A stretch of 64,000 nucleotides of DNA, from contig NZ_CP060723.1 of NCBI RefSeq assembly GCF_014395225.1, positions 1,116,001-1,180,000 of the forward strand, given 5' to 3'. The notes under the pieces were generated by a model. That model was not told the DNA's origin. It saw only the letters and a program-made list of their open reading frames with translations, and searched no databases. Source of the stretch: Pedobacter roseus. Its GTDB lineage: Bacteria; Bacteroidota; Bacteroidia; Sphingobacteriales; Sphingobacteriaceae. Shown in pieces: positions 43,908 through 51,842 of this stretch (the first letter of the stretch is position 1; each line of letters begins with the position of its first letter). Position numbers and translations under genes: made by a program.

Positions 43908-44681
43908 TTAATTATACGAGTTTTGTTTTATTAAGATTTTTGGATTAAAAACTTTTTCGTGTTCGAATAAAACAGTTTTGCCCGCTACTTTTTTAAGTTT
44001 AAGCCTCATTTTACTGATGAAGCTGTAAAAGTTAAGCTTACCCGTTTTAAATAATTTTTTGTGAGCTAACCAAACTACCAAACTCGTGCAGATGAAAAAG
44101 CAAGAATAGGCATGATAGGAAATCCACTTTGAAAAAGAATTTTTTTGGCTAAAAATAATGTACAGACGTTCTTTTTGAAAAGTAATGTGTGAAGCTTCAT
44201 CAATTAAGATATCGGTACAGATCTGTTTTAACAAAGTGCAATTTGTCGCATCTTTTAATGCCTGATAAAATATTTGAGCTGTACTCTCAACCGTGATTAC
44301 GGCAATTGTCCAAAGCTCCATATTTGTATTAAAGTATCTTATCTTCCGGAATAAGCTATCTCCCCAATCTTTTTTAATTCTCTGTTCTCCAATTAGATCG
44401 AGGTATTTTCCTAAGTTATTGCCATGTTTTTGCTCTTCTTTAATAAAAAGTTTAACAGCATTCAGGTACTCTTCATCGTTGATGGCCTTTGCATATTTGT
44501 TCGAAGCATTAATTAAATGCTTTCCTTCTGATGTTTCGCCAAGCTGCCAGGCCTGTAGCGATTTTAGGATATTTTGTTTTTCTGAATCCGAAATTTCCGG
44601 CTTAAGTGTCCAATCAATCCTATTGATTTTGCTGTTATTTAAGAAATGATTGGTCCAATATGCTGAGGTTTGTGTTTTCAT
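43908..44681 (-). CDS. Ferritin-like diiron protein
   Basis: A 257-aa helical protein with two ExxH motifs, EEQKH in KLFIKEEQKHGNNLGKYLD and EASH in LIDEASHITFQKERL, plus acidic helix residues (METW-type segment NMELWTIAVITVES). This is the pattern of ferritin-like di-iron oxygenases. A hydrophobic helix (about 190-212) near the C-terminus may touch the membrane. Reaction unknown. It is the gene after the 35-aa membrane peptide and DUF4173-like gene, which suggests membrane lipid or cofactor oxidation, but that is inference. Confidence 0.75.
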   Translation of the reverse strand: MKTQTSAYWTNHFLNNSKINRIDWTLKPEISDSEKQNILKSLQAWQLGETSEGKHLINASNKYAKAINDEEYLNAVKLFIKEEQKHGNNLGKYLDLIGEQRIKKDWGDSLFRKIRYFNTNMELWTIAVITVESTAQIFYQALKDATNCTLLKQICTDILIDEASHITFQKERLYIIFSQKNSFSKWISYHAYSCFFICTSLVVWLAHKKLFKTGKLNFYSFISKMRLKLKKVAGKTVLFEHEKVFNPKILIKQNSYN

Positions 44682-44705
44682 GATATTAGTTAATTAGCTT
44701 ATAAT

Positions 44706-44813
44706 TCAGTCGATGTGTAGATTGAAAATTTTGTGAACAGTACAGTCTAAAATGAACCAGGCTAATGAAATTAATGCCAAAGCCATGGCCATTATTTTAT
44801 ATCTTTTATCCAT
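44706..44813 (-). CDS. 35-aa single-span membrane peptide
   Basis: ATG at 44813, TGA at 44708-44706. The product starts MDKRYKIMAMALALISLAWF and ends with DCTVHKIFNLHID: three basic residues, one hydrophobic helix (about residues 7-22), a polar end. It begins 7 nt after the stop of the large membrane-protein gene and ends 24 nt before the ferritin-like gene, in the same direction. The base composition and codons look coding. It resembles other small membrane regulators or subunits in form only. Confidence 0.6.
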   Translation of the reverse strand: MDKRYKIMAMALALISLAWFILDCTVHKIFNLHID

Positions 44814-44820
44814 TTTGCTT

Positions 44821-46380
44821 TTATTTATTCAATCCAAAATACTCAGCCGTATTCCAGTCCTGTAAGTTCCATGATAACCAGCTTGTTGTTTTGTAACGCT
44901 CTTTGAAATATTCAATTCTGTTATCGAGACGGGTTAAGATCTGATCGTTTGTTGAGCTTACAATTATTTCCCCTTTTGGAATGAAAGAATGCGATAATAA
45001 GGTCTTGCGGTTTTTATCCAATATTGGCAGTGTTTTTTCTGATAAAGAAAGCAGGTAATCAGCATCTAAAGCAATCGATGTCTCGTGTGTCAGATTATAT
45101 TTTGCAATTAAAACATCCCAATTAATAAGGGTAAAAGTCAACAACAGCACAAACCAGATATTTCCATTTACCTTGAAAAGATAGAATATGGTTTTCTGTT
45201 TGGCCACCTTGAAATAAACCGTTGCCAAACCAATGATACAAAGGGTGGCAAATACCAGTACGCCAATTCGTTTATGGGTTAAACCATGAAATTCGATATA
45301 ATAACCATCACGAATGTATACCGATATGATCAGGATAAAATTCTGAACAATCCAGGTATAGGCTAATAGCCTTAGCGTTTTGCTTTTATGGTAAAAGTTT
45401 AAGTTCCCTCTAAAATAATAGAGAATTACTGCCATGGCCATTACAATGCTAAATATCAATGAATTTGTGCCCTGGTGCAGTTCTCCCGAGAAATTGCCTG
45501 AAGGTTCATAGCCAAACCAAAGTGTGGTAATATCGATGGCATTTAACATCAGCAATAGCAGGTTAAGCGCGGTGAACGAAATGATACCCACGATGTACTC
45601 TGTTTTTAATGCCATTTTTCTTGTTAACAAGTTGCCGGTGAATGTTTGTACGATATGGTACCATATTGTTTTCTGACCTAAGCTTCTTCTGATCCGTACC
45701 AATTGTTCTTTACATTTCAACTCTGCTCTTTCGAGGCTTTTATCAAAAAATGCCAGCAATAAACCGCTTGTTAAAACCAAGCCAAAACAGAAATGCATAA
45801 TGCGTTCGATACTTAAATCCTTGAAAAAGAAATGAAGTATATTTTGGAAGAAATTTCCAATGTAGGTGAGCGTTTCCTCCGCGTAATGAGCAAAAACATT
45901 ACTGGCCGCGGCATATAAACAGGCAAATATAGTTACGATGATCACCGGAATAAACAGATATTTGATCAAGGTAAATAAGGGCTTTAGTTTAAAACTACCT
46001 ACGCTAACCATACTTAATTGTTGTATCGCATTAAAAGGAACAGTAACCAGCTGTAATATTACTGCGGCAAAGGCGGTAAAAACTGTTCTGAGCTGTTGAT
46101 TATGGGCAAAGCCGATAAATATCAATAAGCTGATGTAATAAGTAACCACTGATAAATCCGAATTATTAACAACTACCAGCACTGCTGCCAGTAAGTGCGC
46201 CAGCCCATAAATTTTGAGTTTGGTGCTTTTCACTACATCTGGGTTGATAAAAGTAACGATCAACAGGTAAATGCTATAAATGAGCAAATTAAGGGCTAAG
46301 CGCTCTTTCCAAAACAAAAAGGTAAATAGCAGACCGCCCAACAAGGCAGAAAATAGCAAGAGGTTTGATTTATTTTTCAT
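44821..46380 (-). CDS. Large polytopic membrane protein, DUF4173/DUF4153-like
   Basis: A 519-aa protein with about ten to twelve hydrophobic segments and a C-terminal soluble tail of ~90 residues (FERYKTTSWLSWNLQDWN near the end). The central segment LVFATLCIIGLATVYFKV and the tail match the DUF4173 type. Function unknown. It follows the 100-aa membrane protein by 1 nt, so translation is coupled. Confidence 0.72.
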   Translation of the reverse strand: MKNKSNLLLFSALLGGLLFTFLFWKERLALNLLIYSIYLLIVTFINPDVVKSTKLKIYGLAHLLAAVLVVVNNSDLSVVTYYISLLIFIGFAHNQQLRTVFTAFAAVILQLVTVPFNAIQQLSMVSVGSFKLKPLFTLIKYLFIPVIIVTIFACLYAAASNVFAHYAEETLTYIGNFFQNILHFFFKDLSIERIMHFCFGLVLTSGLLLAFFDKSLERAELKCKEQLVRIRRSLGQKTIWYHIVQTFTGNLLTRKMALKTEYIVGIISFTALNLLLLMLNAIDITTLWFGYEPSGNFSGELHQGTNSLIFSIVMAMAVILYYFRGNLNFYHKSKTLRLLAYTWIVQNFILIISVYIRDGYYIEFHGLTHKRIGVLVFATLCIIGLATVYFKVAKQKTIFYLFKVNGNIWFVLLLTFTLINWDVLIAKYNLTHETSIALDADYLLSLSEKTLPILDKNRKTLLSHSFIPKGEIIVSSTNDQILTRLDNRIEYFKERYKTTSWLSWNLQDWNTAEYFGLNK

Positions 46381-46381
46381 T

Positions 46382-46684
46382 TTAAAGTGTGATTGTGGTT
46401 ATAATTAAAAAGTACATAATGGCAATAGGAATATTAACAAGTTGAAGTAATATGGTCGATATGGAGGATGTCCTGTTTGATGTGTAAAGGAAACATGAAA
46501 TAATCAGGGCAAGCATTACAAATAAATTGACTAAAACAGCAATAGCAATGTATATCATGCCAAAAGGAATCAGAAATTGGGTCCTGAAAAGACAAAAGCT
46601 AATAAATAGGGTAGTTCCTCCTATAAAAGATACCAGTGTGGTTTTCTTTCCAATTTTAATAAGTAAAAGTTCTAATGATTTCAT
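46382..46684 (-). CDS. Small membrane protein
   Basis: A 100-aa protein starting MKSLELLLIKIGKK with three hydrophobic segments (about 16-33, 38-66, 76-98). The start at 46684 is preferred over 46708 because the latter lies inside the CTTTG-N5-CAAAG box and because the gene at 47666 starts at the same distance from an identical box. No family recognised. Confidence 0.68.
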   Translation of the reverse strand: MKSLELLLIKIGKKTTLVSFIGGTTLFISFCLFRTQFLIPFGMIYIAIAVLVNLFVMLALIISCFLYTSNRTSSISTILLQLVNIPIAIMYFLIITTITL

Positions 46685-46695
46685 TTTTAAAAGCG

Positions 46696-46710
46696 CTTTG
46701 TTTTTCAAAG
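46696..46710. promoter_or_regulatory. CTTTG-N5-CAAAG box, copy 1
   Basis: CTTTGTTTTTCAAAG, an interrupted palindrome 11 nt before the start of the gene at 46684. Copy 2 is at 47677-47691. The surrounding ~30 bp (from the start codon through the box) are nearly the same in both places. Confidence 0.65.
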
Positions 46711-46731
46711 TGAATAGTCAAAAAAAATAGT

Positions 46732-47028
46732 TTATAGCTTTTTTATCATTTTTTCAAGTGCATCCAGGTGCGCCTTAAAGGCTTGTTTACCCAAAGCGGT
46801 AATAGAGTAGGTCGTACTGGTTTTTCTGCCGATAAAACCTTTATGTACTTTAATAAATTCGGCCTGTTCTAAGGTATTCAGATGCGAGGCCAGGTTACCG
46901 TCCGTTAATTCGAGCATTTGTTTCAAGTCGTTAAAACCAATTTCATTGTTCACTATGAGCATAGACATTACACCAAGCCTGATCCGGCTATCGAATATTT
47001 TATTTAAATCTGCTATCGGGTTTTTCAT
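46732..47028 (-). CDS. Winged-helix transcriptional regulator (PF13601 type)
   Basis: A 98-aa MarR/ArsR-like regulator: DSRIRLGVMSMLIVNNEI, helix-turn-helix GFNDLKQMLELTDGNLASHL, wing GFIGRKTSTTYSITALGKQAF. It lies 5 bp after the 210-aa membrane protein gene, and genes with the CTTTG-N5-CAAAG box lie on both sides. It probably represses both units through these boxes; this is inference from position and symmetry. Confidence 0.88.
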   Translation of the reverse strand: MKNPIADLNKIFDSRIRLGVMSMLIVNNEIGFNDLKQMLELTDGNLASHLNTLEQAEFIKVHKGFIGRKTSTTYSITALGKQAFKAHLDALEKMIKKL

Positions 47029-47033
47029 GCTTA

Positions 47034-47666
47034 CTAACCTCTCTCATATTTAAAATACATTAAAAGACCATAAACAATATGTAGAACACCAAAACCAAAA
47101 GCCCAGAAAATTAAACCATAACCAATGTAAAACATACAGACTAAGCCAAGGATTACCTCACAAAAACCCAGGTACCGGATATCACTATATGTATATTTGC
47201 TTGCATTAATAAGCGCCAAACCATAAAAAATTAAGCAACTGGGCGCAATAATGCTATAAGTGTTTGGATGATTGATCAATAAAGCGATAATGAACAGACC
47301 GCCGGCGGCTAAGGGAACAAACAAGTTAATTAAAAGTGATTTTGAAGTCTTATCCCAAATAGGAAGGTTATTTTTCTGACTTTTTCGATAAGTAAATAAA
47401 ATTCCGCCTGCCAAAGCGATAATCAATACGAAAACGCCAAGCTTGATCAGGTTAAATTCCAGGTCCATTTCACCATCAACGCCATAACCATAACCACGTT
47501 TATTGATAAACTTATTAATTTCATCATTTGCAAAATAAGCACCTATTAAAGCAATTACACCAGCAAACACACCTGATAAGCCACTCAAAGAAATAAATCT
47601 CGATGACCTGTCCATCATTTGTCTGATATCTTTTAAGGCATTTAATTGTTCTTCCTGATTGATCAT
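47034..47666 (-). CDS. Six-span membrane protein upstream of the winged-helix regulator
   Basis: A 210-aa protein with six hydrophobic segments (from about residue 19 to the C-terminus) and a short, Gly/Tyr-rich loop KRGYGYGVDGEMD. Such proteins commonly precede a small winged-helix regulator in Bacteroidota. Function unknown; a membrane sensor or anchor is possible. Its start is preceded by a consensus promoter overlapping a palindromic box. Confidence 0.72.
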   Translation of the reverse strand: MINQEEQLNALKDIRQMMDRSSRFISLSGLSGVFAGVIALIGAYFANDEINKFINKRGYGYGVDGEMDLEFNLIKLGVFVLIIALAGGILFTYRKSQKNNLPIWDKTSKSLLINLFVPLAAGGLFIIALLINHPNTYSIIAPSCLIFYGLALINASKYTYSDIRYLGFCEVILGLVCMFYIGYGLIFWAFGFGVLHIVYGLLMYFKYERG

Positions 47667-47676
47667 TTTAAAAGTG

Positions 47677-47691
47677 CTTTGTTTTTCAAAG
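47677..47691. promoter_or_regulatory. CTTTG-N5-CAAAG box, copy 2
   Basis: Same 15-bp box as at 46696-46710. It overlaps the -7 box of the promoter at 47687-47717, so a bound protein would block transcription. Confidence 0.7.
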
Positions 47692-47717
47692 TTAAACAGA
47701 AAATTGATATCTGCAAA
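47687..47717 (-). promoter_or_regulatory. Promoter of the membrane protein / regulator operon
   Basis: On the minus strand TTTG (47717-47714), 19 bp, TAACTTTG (47694-47687). Full consensus; start of transcription about 20 nt before the ATG. Confidence 0.82.
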
Positions 47718-47729
47718 TCTTTTTTATCT

Positions 47730-48010
47730 TTTATTGGTTAGTGGTAGGGTGGTTAGTAGTTGGTTGATGGGAGAGTGGTTCATGGTTATATGGTTAATAG
47801 TTGATTGCCTGGGTGTTTAGGCAAACGTTGATAAATAATAGAGTTAATAAACAATCATCAATAAACTATGCTAATTGCCCAATGAACTATCGCTAGTTAA
47901 ACTATTTGGCAATGAACTATTAAGCCATCAACTATGAACCAATGACCAATGACCAATGACTAATGAACCAATAAACCATCAGTTAATGAACTATTGAACT
48001 AACAAACCAT
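47730..48010. repeat. Low-complexity spacer with opposed GGTTAGTGG / CCAATGACC words
   Basis: The left part is built of GGTTAGT and GTTGATGG words and the right part of complementary ACCAATGACC, AACTAT and AACCAT words, so the spacer can fold on itself loosely. No gene seen. The promoter of the lolD-like gene lies at its right end. Confidence 0.6.
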
Positions 48011-48023
48011 TTTACTAAATTTG
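47993..48023 (+). promoter_or_regulatory. Promoter abutting the lolD-like start codon
   Basis: ATTG (47993-47996), 19 bp, TAAATTTG (48016-48023), then 4 nt and the ATG at 48028. A leaderless message is predicted. Confidence 0.6.
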
Positions 48024-48027
48024 AACC

Positions 48028-48678
48028 ATGCTAAAAGCCACTGGAATAAGAAAATCGTACGGAAATCTGCAAATATTAAAAGGTGTAAATTTTGAGGTAC
48101 AAAAAGGGGAGATTGTAAGTATCATTGGCCCATCCGGTGCCGGAAAAAGTACATTACTGCATATTTTGGGTACATTGGATAAACCAGACGACGGCGCTGT
48201 AGAATTAAAAGGTACGGTAATTAATAAACTGAGCGGCGACCTGTTAAGTGCTTTCAGAAACCAGAATATTGGTTTTGTATTTCAGTTTCACCATTTATTA
48301 CCTGAATTTAGTGCGATCGAAAATATATGCATCCCTGCATTTATCGCGAAAACAAATAAAAAACAAGCTGAAACAAGAGCTTTAGAACTTTTGGATCTTT
48401 TTGGTCTGAAAGATAGGGCACAACACAAACCCAATCAATTGTCTGGCGGCGAGCAACAGCGTGTGGCCATTGCAAGGGCTTTGATCAATAACCCATCCAT
48501 TATACTGGCCGATGAACCTTCAGGGAATTTAGACTCTGAAAATGCGGCCGGACTGCATCAATTATTTGTTAGCCTGCGTGATAATTTCAACCAGACTTTT
48601 GTAATTGTTACGCATAACGAGCACCTGGCAAAAACAAGCGACAGGGTGGTAAGCATGAAAGATGGATTAATTGTCTAG
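48028..48678 (+). CDS. lolD: ABC transporter ATPase, LolD-like
   Basis: A 216-aa ATPase: Walker [10 protein letters not shown] (34-42), signature [15 protein letters not shown], Walker [16 protein letters not shown]-loop VTHNEH. The LDK-type segment [10 protein letters not shown] and [14 protein letters not shown] are characteristic of LolD, which powers release of lipoproteins from the inner membrane in the LolCDE complex. No lolC/lolE gene is adjacent, so the partner permease is encoded elsewhere and the symbol is tentative. Confidence 0.85.
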   Translation: MLKATGIRKSYGNLQILKGVNFEVQKGEIVSIIGPSGAGKSTLLHILGTLDKPDDGAVELKGTVINKLSGDLLSAFRNQNIGFVFQFHHLLPEFSAIENICIPAFIAKTNKKQAETRALELLDLFGLKDRAQHKPNQLSGGEQQRVAIARALINNPSIILADEPSGNLDSENAAGLHQLFVSLRDNFNQTFVIVTHNEHLAKTSDRVVSMKDGLIV

Positions 48679-48794
48679 GATTAAAGGATTGCATGATTTT
48701 AGGAAGAACATACAAGCATTCAACCATACTCTCATTCAAAACACGCTCATTAAAAAAAACTCATTCACTAATTTATTCATTCAATAATTAAATC

Positions 48795-49274
48795 TTGAAA
48801 ATACTCATTACCGGCGGAAACAATGCGAAAGCTTTAAAACTGATGAAAGCATTCCCAAGCCACTTCGTTCTACTGGCCGATTATGGCGATGTGCCGGGCA
48901 TCATTACAGAAAAATATGCTTTTTCTTCACTATGTTTGTTAAATAAAGATAGCATAGCCCACATTTTGCTCAACTTTTGCATTACTGAAGCGATAGATTG
49001 CATCATCCCTTTACATGATTTTGAAATTGAACCTTTAGCTAAATCTGCCGTGCTTTTTGGTGAGTATGGTATTCAGGTATTGCTGCCAGATGCTGATGTA
49101 ATTGCAGATTATATAGCTGAAGATAAACAGTCGTTCCAAAATTTTGCGGTATACATCCATGGCGATTGCATTTATTCGAGTGAGGAAAATGCTGTTTCGC
49201 AGAAACTTTCCTCATCATTTAACGGGGTATTTGGCTATAACCAAACTAATGACCTAAAACTTTTTACAATTTAA
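48795..49274 (+). CDS. Orphan pre-ATP-grasp-like Rossmann protein (TTG start)
   Basis: A 159-aa protein beginning with TTG at 48795. The start KILITGGNNAKALKLMKAF, the strand VLLADYGDVPG, and CIIPLHDFEIEPLAKSAVLF match the N-terminal pre-ATP-grasp domain of PylC/carbamoyl-phosphate-synthase-like ligases, where the catalytic ATP-grasp domain should follow. Here the chain ends after a few more strands (LPDADVIADYIAEDKQSFQ), so the ligase part is absent. It is followed after 1 nt by the HAD gene and then by the S41 protease gene. Function unknown; an evolved fragment is likely. Confidence 0.65.
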   Translation: MKILITGGNNAKALKLMKAFPSHFVLLADYGDVPGIITEKYAFSSLCLLNKDSIAHILLNFCITEAIDCIIPLHDFEIEPLAKSAVLFGEYGIQVLLPDADVIADYIAEDKQSFQNFAVYIHGDCIYSSEENAVSQKLSSSFNGVFGYNQTNDLKLFTI

Positions 49275-49275
49275 T

Positions 49276-49884
49276 ATGGACGCATATCAATACGTTGCAG
49301 ACAAACAAGCTGTTATTTTTGAGTTAGATGATGTACTTTTCCCCGAAAAGGATTATCTGTTGCAAGTCTATTACCTTTTTGCACAGTTTATAGAATATAC
49401 CGAACAAAAACAAGCTCAGCCAATCATCAGCTTTATGCAGGCTGAATATGAAAATAACGGAACAGATGGGCTTTTCGAAAAAACGGCGAAGCAATTTGGG
49501 ATTGATGAAAAATATAAATACAATTTCGATCTCCTGCATTTAAATGCCCGTTTGCCGCTTAAATTGCTGCTCTTTAAAAACTTGCTTGAGTTTATGCAGG
49601 AGCTGGTGGTAAACCGGAAACAAATCTTTATTGTAACGGCTGGTAATCCGGAGCAACAACTTAATAAAATTAAGCAAACAGAGTGGAACGGATTAGAGCA
49701 ATACCTTACCGTTTACTTTACCGAAGAACTTGGACAGTCTAAAGCAGAAATTTTTCAGAACATACTAAACAACAACAATTTATCGGCTAATCAGGCGTTA
49801 GTTGTTGGTGCAAATAATTTTGATGCACAACAATCTAAATTAATTAATTTGCCGTATATTGTGTCACTAGAAATTTACAAATAA
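49276..49884 (+). CDS. HAD-superfamily protein with degenerate active site
   Basis: A 202-aa HAD-like protein. Motif I reads FELDDVLF: the nucleophilic Asp is Glu16, while the acid/base Asp18 remains. Motif II IVTAGN and the motif III Lys (GQSKAEIF) are present, but motif IV is VVGANNFDAQ, which lacks the usual GD. Loss of the nucleophile predicts weak or no phosphatase activity. A helical cap (about 25-105) is intact. It is tightly coupled with both neighbours (1 and 2 nt gaps). Confidence 0.75.
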   Translation: MDAYQYVADKQAVIFELDDVLFPEKDYLLQVYYLFAQFIEYTEQKQAQPIISFMQAEYENNGTDGLFEKTAKQFGIDEKYKYNFDLLHLNARLPLKLLLFKNLLEFMQELVVNRKQIFIVTAGNPEQQLNKIKQTEWNGLEQYLTVYFTEELGQSKAEIFQNILNNNNLSANQALVVGANNFDAQQSKLINLPYIVSLEIYK

Positions 49885-49886
49885 AT

Positions 49887-51377
49887 ATGCTTAAAAGATT
49901 GACTTCGCAAAACGCATTTTTATATGCTTTGCTTGTTGTGGTTGGGTTTACCGTATCGTGTAAAAAATCAGCGAACGATACTGATGCCAATGCTGTTCCG
50001 CAAGGTGCTTCGGGAACCAGGGAAGAGTTAACTAAAGATTCGATTTACCTGTATGCACAGCAAACTTACTTTTGGAATGTAGGGATGCCAGCTTATACTT
50101 CTTTTAATCCGAGGCAATATACTTCGAATAATGCTGTTTTAAATGCCATTAAAGCTTTGCCCAGCACAGGCGGAAAGGATAAATATTCTTTTATTGATGA
50201 TGGAAGCGTTGCCAGTCAGCTTGGTGGGGTAGGTGGCGATTATGGCTTCTCTGCCAATTTTGATGCTTCAGATCTGTTAAGAGTGAAGTATGTTTATCCA
50301 GGTTCTCCGGCTGATGTGCAGGGATTAAAACGTGGCTACCAGATTACCAAGGTTAATGGTGGTGGAACTTCCAGAGCGAGCAGTAGCGATATTGCCAATT
50401 TAAACACATCAATATTTGGAGATAATCCATCTATTTCGTTAACAGTTGTAAAACCGGGTGGGGGCACGCAGGATATTGTAATTAACAGGTCTACTTACAC
50501 TATAAATCCTGTTTTATATACCAATACTTACACAGTTGGTGCGAAAAAAATAGGTTATATTGTATTTAACAGTTTTACCACAAATGCAGTTCCTGCTTTG
50601 GATGCTGCTTTTGCAAAATTTACAACAGATGGTGTAACCGAACTTGTTGTAGATTTAAGGTATAATGGCGGTGGTTCGGTTTCTACGTCCGAAACGTTTA
50701 CAAATTTAATTGCACCTCCTTCGCAAAACGGAAAAGTAATGTACACCACCTATTGGACCAAAACCATGCAGGATGGGGCTGCAACCATTTTACAAAACCA
50801 AAAATTTTATGCCAAAGGCAACGATGGTGTAACCAGGCTTTACTCTTATGCTGATGTATCGTATAAACCAACATTGGCAGCGGGTAATCAGGAAAGTTTT
50901 GCAAAACGAGGTACTTTAAATGGTTTAACAAGAGTTTATTTTCTAGTTACCAGTGGTACGGCTTCTGCGAGTGAATTATTGATCAATAATTTAAAACCTA
51001 TTATGGATGTTAAATTGATTGGAAAAACCACTTATGGCAAACCTGTTGGCTTTTTCTCTATCAGGATTGATAAAAACGACTTATATATTCCACAGTTCCA
51101 GACTAAAAATCAATTAGATCAGGGCGATTATTTTTCTGGTATGACGGTTAATAAAGATGTTGCAGATGATTTAAGCAAAGACTTTGGAGATCCTGAAGAA
51201 AGAATGTTGGCACAGGCTTTATACTATTCTGCAAACAATAACTTTACGGCACTTGCAAAAGATAATAACTTAAGCAGTACCTCAGGTGCTACAAGGGTTC
51301 AGATAGATGCCGCAAACGAAAAACTTGACCATGAATTTAAAGGAATGGTTGAAACCAGGGCGCTGAAATTTAAGTAG
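49887..51377 (+). CDS. S41 family C-terminal processing protease, lipoprotein
   Basis: A 496-aa lipoprotein: lipobox FTVSC with Cys25. A PDZ domain (about 110-200, GDYGFSANFDASDLLRVKYV, GSPADVQGLKRG) precedes the protease domain with LVVDLRYNGGG, catalytic Ser in VTSGTASASELL and the Lys region IGKTTYGKPVG. It acts in the periplasm on unfolded or tagged proteins. It ends the three-gene unit that starts at 48795. Confidence 0.9.
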   Translation: MLKRLTSQNAFLYALLVVVGFTVSCKKSANDTDANAVPQGASGTREELTKDSIYLYAQQTYFWNVGMPAYTSFNPRQYTSNNAVLNAIKALPSTGGKDKYSFIDDGSVASQLGGVGGDYGFSANFDASDLLRVKYVYPGSPADVQGLKRGYQITKVNGGGTSRASSSDIANLNTSIFGDNPSISLTVVKPGGGTQDIVINRSTYTINPVLYTNTYTVGAKKIGYIVFNSFTTNAVPALDAAFAKFTTDGVTELVVDLRYNGGGSVSTSETFTNLIAPPSQNGKVMYTTYWTKTMQDGAATILQNQKFYAKGNDGVTRLYSYADVSYKPTLAAGNQESFAKRGTLNGLTRVYFLVTSGTASASELLINNLKPIMDVKLIGKTTYGKPVGFFSIRIDKNDLYIPQFQTKNQLDQGDYFSGMTVNKDVADDLSKDFGDPEERMLAQALYYSANNNFTALAKDNNLSSTSGATRVQIDAANEKLDHEFKGMVETRALKFK

Positions 51378-51395
51378 TTAACAGATTTTACACAT

Positions 51396-51432
51396 AAAAG
51401 GCCGGTTTTGTAGTTCAAAACCGGCCTTTTTT
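51396..51432 (+). terminator. Terminator after the S41 protease gene
   Basis: Perfect 15-bp stem AAAAGGCCGGTTTTG / CAAAACCGGCCTTTT (51396-51410 and 51416-51430) with loop TAGTT, followed by T. Confidence 0.93.
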
Positions 51433-51525
51433 AATGTATTAATTTACAATAAATGAATAAATAAGAGTTGCATTTTTTCTAAAAAATTGATAAGCTTGTT
51501 TAACATTAATCGTTAAAGAGACACC

Positions 51526-51792
51526 ATGCCAATAGAAATTGTAGAAAAGGAACACATCAGTTATTTAAACATCATCAATGCAAAAGAAGACCACACCGTT
51601 GAACTAAAATCAAAACTTGATGAAGCGCAGCGGCTTGGTAACGAATTTAAATCGAAAGCTGTTATTACATTTAATACCACCATTGGTCCAAAACGCGTTG
51701 ATACCACTGTTTGGTCTGTTACCGAAAAATATTTACAACTCAAAAACAACATCCATATTCCACTGAAAAGTTTAATTGACATCGATTTTTAG
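51526..51792 (+). CDS. Conserved 88-aa protein of unknown function
   Basis: An 88-aa soluble protein: acidic/helical first part (KEDHTVELKSKLDEAQRLGN) then a beta-rich half KAVITFNTTIGPKRVDTTVW and a C-terminal strand segment HIPLKSLIDIDF. The VDTTVWSVTEKYLQLKNN segment resembles small conserved Bacteroidota proteins next to dprA or cell-growth genes. No function recognised. It lies 51 bp before dprA. Confidence 0.65.
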   Translation: MPIEIVEKEHISYLNIINAKEDHTVELKSKLDEAQRLGNEFKSKAVITFNTTIGPKRVDTTVWSVTEKYLQLKNNIHIPLKSLIDIDF

Positions 51793-51842
51793 GCTTGCTT
51801 TAAGGAAATAAATCATCCCGCATTTATTTAACCTTATAAAAA

